Assembly (NCBI RefSeq): GCF_032854445.1
Contig: NC_088304.1
Location: 4,280,001-4,344,000, forward strand
Length of the DNA stretch: 64,000 bases
Direction of reading: 5' to 3'
Source of the DNA: Liolophura sinensis
Lineage: Eukaryota; Mollusca; Polyplacophora; Chitonida; Chitonidae
The notes below the pieces were generated by a model, which saw only the letters and a program-made list of their open reading frames with translations, did no database searches and was not told the DNA's origin. Shown here piece by piece: positions 52,701 to 61,700 of this stretch. The position numbers and the translations under genes were made by a program. Positions within the stretch are counted from its first letter, which is position 1. Each line of letters starts with the position of its first letter.

Positions 52701-55700
52701 ACTAAAGCTGAGTTAATTAATAAAGTAGTATTCCAAAAAGGTTCTAAAAATATTTTTAAGAAGTCTACACTGCTTATCAAGAAAATAAATAACAAACAAT
52801 CGTCAGTACCTAGCAACCTAAGCAGTGACGCCATTTGCCATGTGATATCTATTTAGAGTGACGTCACAAAACCTAGTATCTCTCCCATATCATCGATGTT
52901 AAACAATGTGACAATGAGAAAATACAAACAAAAACGCCTGATATTGAACCAAAGAGTATCAGCTCTGTTCTGTGTTCAAAGGGTCAATGTTTCTTTTAGT
53001 TTGGTGCTCGGTCAGGGCGATGTTCATGGGACCATGTGTCATGTTTTACCGGTCTTGCTCGTCCTTGTCCTGCATGGGTGTAAGCATTAGGCCTAGCTGG
53101 TTGTACTGACTTCAGGAAATTTACAGAACATAGCAGGACCTTCTGATTCATAAAAAACTCTTTCATTCAGATCTGGAGATGATATTTTTGTAATAAATCA
53201 TACTATTCTAAGGAAAACAGATGCAAAAGCACAATATTTTTCTTCAAAGCAATGACTCTTCCGAGGCAGTTTTCTGGCCAGCTCATCCTGACAAGTTACT
53301 GCAGTATCCGGCCCAACATGTATGCATTGTGACACCGGCTGCTGTTCCGTGCTCATAAATGTGTGGTCCAAAATGCATCAGTTTAACACTTAAACCAAAC
53401 ACAAAATCCAATTTATTGCACTGATATCTGTTTATCCTCTATAAAAAAGCACACTAACAATCGAGAGCTAATAGATTTTTTGATGGTGACAGCCAATTAT
53501 GACGTGGAGCTTTCAGCGCTAGTGATTGGCCAACTTCATAAATGCTTCTACAGAATGGCTACTCAGAGTGAATTGTCCGTCAATACCATATCCCCAGTGC
53601 TGAACTTCATCTTCTTGGCTTTCAATACTTTATAGAATTTTATACATTTTTTTCTCTGATAACTATGTCCTATGACCTTTTTACAATGATCTTGTGGTGG
53701 GCCTCCGTGGCTCAGTTGGTTAGCGCGCTAGCGCAGCGTAATGACCCAGAAACCTCTCCCCAGAAACCAATGCGGTCGCTGTGAGTTCAAGCCCATCTCA
53801 TGCTGGCTTCCTCTCCGGTCGTAAGTGGGAAGGTCTGCCAGCAACCTGTGGATGGTCATGGGTTTCCCTCGGGCACTGCCTGGTTTCCTCCCACCATAAT
53901 GCTGACCGCTGTCGTATAAGTGAAATATTCTTGAATACGGCGTAAAACATCAAATCAAATAAATAACAATGATCTTGTCTTCCATCTGATGCATACTTTA
54001 TTTTAGTGTTTTCTTTGCATTTAAAGATCAACGTCACCTTTTGATATTTCTTTGCTGTCACATGGAAGACTTATAATGGAGGAAAGATAGTAATATGAGA
54101 TGATATATTATATGAAATGCTGTAAGTTTCTTTTCCAAAATGCGGCAACTTGCCATATTAGCCCATGACAAAATACACGAACCTGCCATATTAGCCCATG
54201 ACAAAATACACGAACCTGCCATATTAGCCCATGACAAAGTGGATAAAAATCTTGTCTAGTTCCAGGTTGAAATGATGCATTAACATTTTCTATTTTATTT
54301 TTTTTTTTAAATATATGTATTTTGTAATCAAATACCTTTTTGGTTTCTCGTTACTCCACCCTGGTGATTCAGAGCCGTCATCATGTGACTTGAGTCTGGT
54401 GTCCCAGTGTCTACAGACCTCCTCGCTTCAGCTCTGGTTCTCATCAATCCTCCCCTACTGTGATATCGGAGGCTGTCTGTGAGTATTGCTGTTCTTCAAG
54501 AATATTCACAATTCCACACAGCCATTGCATACATGTAATGTAAAATTCAAAGTACAGTTGTAGAAGTTATTTGGAGGGCCATTAAATTAAAACTTTGACA
54601 AATGTATCGAAATGACAACTTCTAGTACTAAAAACTAAGCTTTGTGACAAGGTCTTAAATTTTGACTTAGGTCAGAAATGTCTTTGTGGAATCGGTCTCT
54701 GTTTTCATTATCTCATTGTTGATAAGGTGTTCAATGAGGCACTAAACTAGGAATTTAAATTCTTTCACAGCGTTAATATTTATAAGATATTTCAAAGGTT
54801 ATCATATAAGAACTATGATTTTTAAATCTGTTGTACCTGATTTTTGTTTACTTTAGTTAGGTTATAAATCTTCTGCTTCCAGAGTGTTCTGATTTTGAAT
54901 GATATCATTTATCAGAAAAAAGTCAACTGTTTTCTTGCTCTAACATGTTCTTACCATGATGTGACACATATTCTACCAGTTTACCATTAAGCTCTAATTA
55001 TTCGTTCATTCATATTGTTGACAGTTAGTCTCTGCCTAAAACTTTGAATAGCTTGTATTCTTTGGAAATCACTCAAAAGTCATCTTGATTTGATCAACAG
55101 AAAACAGCGTAATATTTAATTGATTTATTTGATTGGCATTTATAACAGCTTTAGATTTAATTGATGTGCACTGGCAGAGCGTAGGAGAAACCCATGACCA
55201 TCAGTAGGTTTCTGGTAGATCTTTCCACGTACGGATGGTGAGAAAGCCAGCATGAGCTTGACTTGAACTCGTAACAACCGCATAGGCTCCAGGGTCATTG
55301 TGCTATATCCTGTGTTTTTTGAAAGTGGTTTCGAAATGATTATGTCTTATGAGTGTTTTTTGTGTGATTCATTGTAATGTCCACTTTAAACTTATCCTAA
55401 ATGACGTTTTAATGTCAGCCGTAGCGAAGATTGTTTTGCCCGATTTTGAGAATTCTGTGGATTTTAAAATGGTGTTTGGAGTAATTTGAAAGATAGGAGG
55501 AAATCACATAGGGAAAAAATAAGTTTCATCACCAAAAATATCACTGTATAACATTTAAAAAAAAATGCACTGTTTTGGAAAATATCTTGGTCTTTTGGGG
55601 TATCTACTACTGTCTGTGATATGATGTACCCTCAGATCACAAAAGACTTGTAACACATAACTGTAAAAGAGTCTCTCACCAATGCAGTTGTTGTGAGTTC

Positions 55701-58700
55701 AAGTCCAGCTCATGCTGGTTTCCTTTCCAGCTGTATGTGGGAAGGTCTGTCAGCAACCTGCAGATGGTTGTGGGTCACCCCAGTGCCCTGCCCGGTTTCC
55801 TCCCACCGTAATGCTGGCCACCATCGCACAAGTGAAATATTTTTGAATACGGCGTAAAACGCCAATCAGTAAATAAATAAATATATCAGTAAAAGAAGGT
55901 TGAGGTAAAGGGAGGATTGAAATTAATGGGATGTTTAACATTTAATTAATGTATAAAAATGTGTAACACAATACTGATGAAGTATACAAACCTTCTGGTT
56001 GTTTTATTTTGTTTCTTATAGTGAGCTTCAGCGCAGTGAGCACTGCATACGGACAAAAGTATTTGACTGTTCTGTGAGTACACAGAGGTTCTACCTGGAC
56101 CAGATAAAAAACCTACAGGCTAAGGCCATAGAACAATGTGTGGATGCCCCTAAGCTTCCAGAAGAGCCGTCTTGTTCTGTCAATGCGGCCCAGGAGTGTG
56201 TTAGATCCTTCACAGCAAGTCTGGGAGTTTCTGTCCTTATGGATGAACTTTGCATGTAAGTATGCCACAGTGAACCAGACTTTTAGAATATTTAACACTT
56301 GTAAAAGATAAAATCGAAAATGTTCACACTGAGAATCTTGATATTTGGGTGGTAAAATTAATTACTTCTTTATATGAGTTTATATTTCAGATACATTTCA
56401 TTACAAATCATTCCGTCAATGTTTTGAGATTTATATTTGTCAGCGATATCCACCAAATGTTTATAAATATGTAAGATAATATATTTGAAGATGTGTTTGC
56501 GCATGTGTCATTCTCTGTTTTGTGCAGATAAAAAAGGTGTCTGTAAAGCACACTTTCATGTAAATAGACATTTCCCATGCCAGGAAATGATGTAACTTTT
56601 AGTGTTAAAACTGAATTGGTCAGAATTTTGAAGTTTATCTTTCATTATTGCTTGTATTTATATATTGCAAGAAATTTCAGTTCTTACTGACAAACATTGC
56701 CTGCAAGTAACCATTTTGGATGCCTGGAAATGTATTTATATTTTATGGAAAGGTATTTGTATTTAAACTGTGTTATATGTACAGATTAATCAGTTTCTGT
56801 ATTAATTACTGTGGTACTGAGCATTTGAGGATAACTTCACAATTTAGATATTAGAAATGGGTTTTCAACCTAATTTTTAACTTAAAATTTTGTATTTTTT
56901 ATTTTTTAAACAGAAATGTCAACTTGACCCTTGACTGCATACAAACCCGTACAGCGTTGTGCTTGGATACTCAGAAAGAGGCAGTGTCCCTAGTGTATGA
57001 GGCTCTGCGTGTGGCGCTGAGCTTGGTGGGCGGGGTTTGTGTGTATGACCCCTTACCCCCAGAGGTCGGCCCTGTCTGTCAACTGAGTGACGGGAGGGAA
57101 TGTGTTCAGGACTTCATTGATTGGATCCTGAAACCAGAGGTCAGGACAGATGAGGAGATCTGCAGGTAGGTTTCATTAAACAATATGCAATAATGTCTGA
57201 TTTCTAATTCATGTAACAACAACAACTGCAAAGCACATCATTTGAATAGAATGTCAACTTTTGTGATTATGAGAGAGATTAGAGTGGTTTAGATGTTTGT
57301 CTTTCAGTGTCTAGAACACAAGAGGTGCAGGTATTAACATGGAAGATCCATCAACAGTTTCCTATTATAACTGACATTCTCGTCCGTGAATGTATCTTTC
57401 CATCTCTGGGCCTCTCTGACCATCTGAATGTAAACCCCAGACATGACCTAGGTAAATTGAAATCCTATGCCAGTCAAAAAATCTATACAAATTCAAAGTT
57501 TAGCCTGTGAAGCGCACTTTCAGACACACATAAAGGATTGAAAACGATACTGTTGATGCCAACATTAAAAAAATTAATCAAACGTCATAAAAAGTGGTCT
57601 CATAAGGTAGATGAATCAATCAGAAAAAAAAGTTTCTTGAAACAAAGGTAAACTTTAGGTGAAATGCATTCACTACAGTGTTCAGAAAAACATGAAGACT
57701 TTGATTTACTGATTATTTCATATAATTTTTTATTTGTGTGGCCAAATGGCTGGAGATGTTCTCATCAAAGTCAGGAGACAAATGTGGAATCAAACCAGGG
57801 TCAGGTTATACCAAAGACATGTTGAGTGCAACATTAAACTTACATACATACGAACATGTAACGTCTTACTATTTACGTACATTTTGTAAGAAAATGAAAC
57901 TATGGGAAATTTTTTGCTGATCTTCCATGATATTCTACTACATAATTGGCTTCTCCTGTCTTAGTGGATTGCAGCTATAGCCCAGGCACACTGAAATCTT
58001 GTGCCAGTGGCTGGTAGCAGAAAGTGTTTACAAGGAAACAGAAACTCAACTGGTTCATGTCCTATGTGCAGAATTTTGGACATTTGTCACACAAATACTT
58101 ATTATGAATATGGGTTAATAACCTAATCTTAGTTCATACCCAGGTGGGAAGACATGCAGGTGAAAAATTCCATAGAATTAGAGGCCATTAAGTGAAAAAG
58201 AACCTTCACATAAACCTTTTTAAAGTCTAAGTTCTATGAAGCCTGTTGCAGTTATATACATTGCTTTCTTTATGTTTTCAAGCATGACTAATGAGACGTA
58301 CAGGTGTATCTCCGAGCATACTGCAGGCTGCAACTCTGTCCAGGTGGCTCCACTGGTGAATGAAGTTAAGCTGTACTTGACAGAGGTGGAGGTGGAGTGT
58401 TTGGACGTAGATCCTCCAAAACCCGGGGACAAAGACGAACTGATTGAGCTTCATCTCTGCACGGAGTCGCTCGGTGACGAGCTGACGATCGCGCTGGCAA
58501 ACCCTATGGGCCGTGGTAGAATCTGTGATCTCATCGTGGAGTTCCGTGAATGCCTGGATAGCATCCCCTCTGGTCAGATGTTGGAGATCGTCACAGACCA
58601 GGTGGACAGACTGACCCCTGTGGTACAGAGTATCTGGGATGAGCTTTGTGAGAACAGTAAGTATTGCTGACAGTGTGAAGCATCAGTGTTTGCTCCATCA

Positions 58701-61700
58701 ACAACATGTTGTCCACAACAGCTTTTCAGTTGATATGCCTTTGTTCCAGGGGAATAGATCATCAGCTGTTTCCAGTACTGGCCATGAACTGTGTCCAGGA
58801 CAGCACTGGCCATGAACTTTTTCCAGGACAGTACCAGCCTTCACCTGTTTCCTGGACAAAACTGCCCAGTTTTGACCGTGAACTTTTTGCAGGGCAGTAC
58901 CAGCCATGAACTGTTTCCAGGACAGTACCAGCCTTCACCTGTTTCCAGGACAGTACCACCTATGAACTGTTTCCATGACAGCACTGGCCATGAACTGTTT
59001 CCAGGACAGTGCTGGCCCTGAACTGTTTCCAGCATAGTCCTGGCCATGAATTGTTTCCAGGTCAGTGCTGGCCCTGAACTGTTTCCAGGATAGCCCTGGC
59101 CATGAATTGTTTCCAGGACAGTATTGGTCCTGAACTGTTTCCAGGACAGTCCTGGCTCTGAATTGTTTCCAGGACAGTATTGGCCCTGAACTGTTTCCAG
59201 GACAGGGCTGCCATGAACTGTTTCCAGGACAGTCCTGGCTCTGAATTGTTTCCAGGACAGTATTGGCCCTGAACTGTTTCCAGGACAGGGCTGTCCATGA
59301 ACTGTTTCCAGGACAGTGCTGGCTATGAACTTTTTTCAAGACAGTACTAGCCTTCACCTGTTTCCAGGACATTACTGGCCATGAACTGTAACCAGGACAG
59401 TGCTGGCCATGAACTGTAACCAGGACTGCTGGCAATGAACTTTTTCTAACACACTCTTGGCCATGAACTGTTTCCAGGACAGTACAGGCCATGAACTGTT
59501 TCCAGGACAGTGTTGGCCATGAACTTTTTCCAGGACATCACAGGCCATCAATTTTTCCTAGTTCTGATAACCTTTTATTCCCATTATAGATCATCAACTA
59601 TTCCTGGTAGTGGCTACCAGTGGTGTCCAGTGTAGTACAGGCCACCAAGTGTTCCAGGTTTGATAATCCAATGCTTCCAGGAATGCATGGTTATCAAACT
59701 TTCCCAGTTCGCTTTGTTCACTTCTTAGGTCTCCAGTGTATTGCTGAGTTGAAAAAACAAAAACAACAAAACAGTGCACAGTTTTAAAGGTTTAAGTTTT
59801 AGGAAACTTACAGCTACATACATTTAGTTCACTCAGAGACATGATGGACTGTAGCAAAAATCACAACTCTTAGTCATTGGTCATCCTTAGTAACACCTGT
59901 TATGTATGGAAACTAGAATATACTCTGATATGGTAAATCTCCACCACAGCTAAATGTGCAGATTCCTTCACCACAGACAGATAATTTGTATTTATGTCCT
60001 GTCTGTTAGCGGAGAAGAATGTTGTAAAAAATAACAATTCTTGGATCCAAATCGCAATCTGAGCCATGACCAAGGCAATCATGTGCATGAATAGATTCAT
60101 TCAGATCACTGCATAATTGCTTTTGTAAAATTGATGCATTTTCAGAGATAATGAACCAGAGAATTGATTGAAGTATGTTGATTTTATCATCATTGCCCTC
60201 TTGTGATTACAGTACCTGATCCAGACAATACAACAGTTATCCCCCCTGAACAAGGTAAGATGGTGGCCTGTGGGTAGAGCTCATGATTTCCCACCAATCT
60301 ACATGCACTTTTAGTTGGCTTAGCTTTCCCATGACGTTCCAGAAAACTTGTTGATTTTTTTTCTATGCATTCAGAAAAAGCATGAGTGTTATTCTAAGTG
60401 TCCAAGATTGTTGGGTTTATTCAGGTTGCCCATTGTCTGCACACATACATGTGTATGTAAGATGAATTGGTACCAGTCACTTGTAAAATGTCCATTTTAG
60501 ATTTAGTACTGTAAATCACCTACTAGTAGAATTTCATGGAAGTTTGGTTGGTGAAAACTCATCTGAAGATGTTTGATTTACATTAAATACGGTGCAGCTT
60601 CACATGGTTTTTCAACAACTGATACCCCTTCTGTGTAATTAGTTTGTACAGTATGTTGATTAGGAGGTGGAAATTTCCATGATATTGTAAATGATTTCTT
60701 GCAGTTGTTTTTTTTTTTCACCGTGTTTAGTTTGTTTTAATGATCAAACTTCCAATATGCACTCCAATGTATGTAGACAAATAATTCAGAACATGCTGAA
60801 ATTAAGAACGGATTTCAAATCTAATGTATCAGTGTGTGGATTTACTTGATGGATTTGGTGTCATTTATGAAAATTTTATTAATTCACAGAGCCTGAAACT
60901 TGTCGTCTGAAGAAAGCAACTCAGTGTATCACGACACAAATCTCTGAGCTGGTGGCCTACGGCGTGAATCCAATCAGTGATAGACTGGTCATTTGTGGGT
61001 AAGCCTTTGTAGTAAACAGTCACTTGCTCTATTTTAAAATCTTCACTTTTAATTTTCTGTGTGGTATGATGTATTGTGTTCTACTTTACATACTGGTAGC
61101 TGATTGGATGGTGAGATTCGTGAATATGAATTTATAGAATGCATGTAATTAATTATAAATTACAGTTAGTAGAAGGAGAATTATCCAGCATTGAGACTTA
61201 TAAAAATGCGAAAAAAAGAATCTTTATATATGTTCCAGTGGTTTTTGATACATGTTCAATTTTTTCCAAACTGAAACAAAGATTTATTTAAAAACATGAT
61301 GCTCAATCCTGCAATCAGATGAATGACAATTGCTGAGATGGAAATTCAGGAGTAGCTCCGAACTGCAGTCATGACACAGTTTTTTAGTTTTATGGAAAAC
61401 TCTATAAAGGGAAAAAAAAAATTGAAGTAAACACCTCTTAAAAACTGTTGTATTTGACTTAAAATTTTGATGCAAAAAAGTTATTTTTTGGAGCCAAATA
61501 GATGTTTAAAAACACCTTTAGTGAAGTATGATATTCATCATTTTACCTTCCAAACAGACCAGAAGTCATCTTTTTATCACGAATAGAACTCCCAGAATCC
61601 GGAAAAAATTAGTAACTTAGTTGTGAAAGAAATTTTAGGTCCAGTATCGTATATCCAAAACTGCCTTTACATTTTAGTTTTTTGACACTGCTGGTCATTG

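Larger units (their letters stand above)
52542..54372 (+). other. Intron 33
   Basis: It contains a full-length SINE (53699-53968) and a three-copy 33-bp tandem repeat (about 54140-54235). No exon-like sequence with the module Cys spacing was seen. Confidence 0.5.

Noticed and set aside
58935-59492. 185-residue minus-strand frame with repeated LSWKQF
   Set aside because: Translation of the 28-30-bp intronic minisatellite; unit length varies and it lies wholly between exons 37 and 38.
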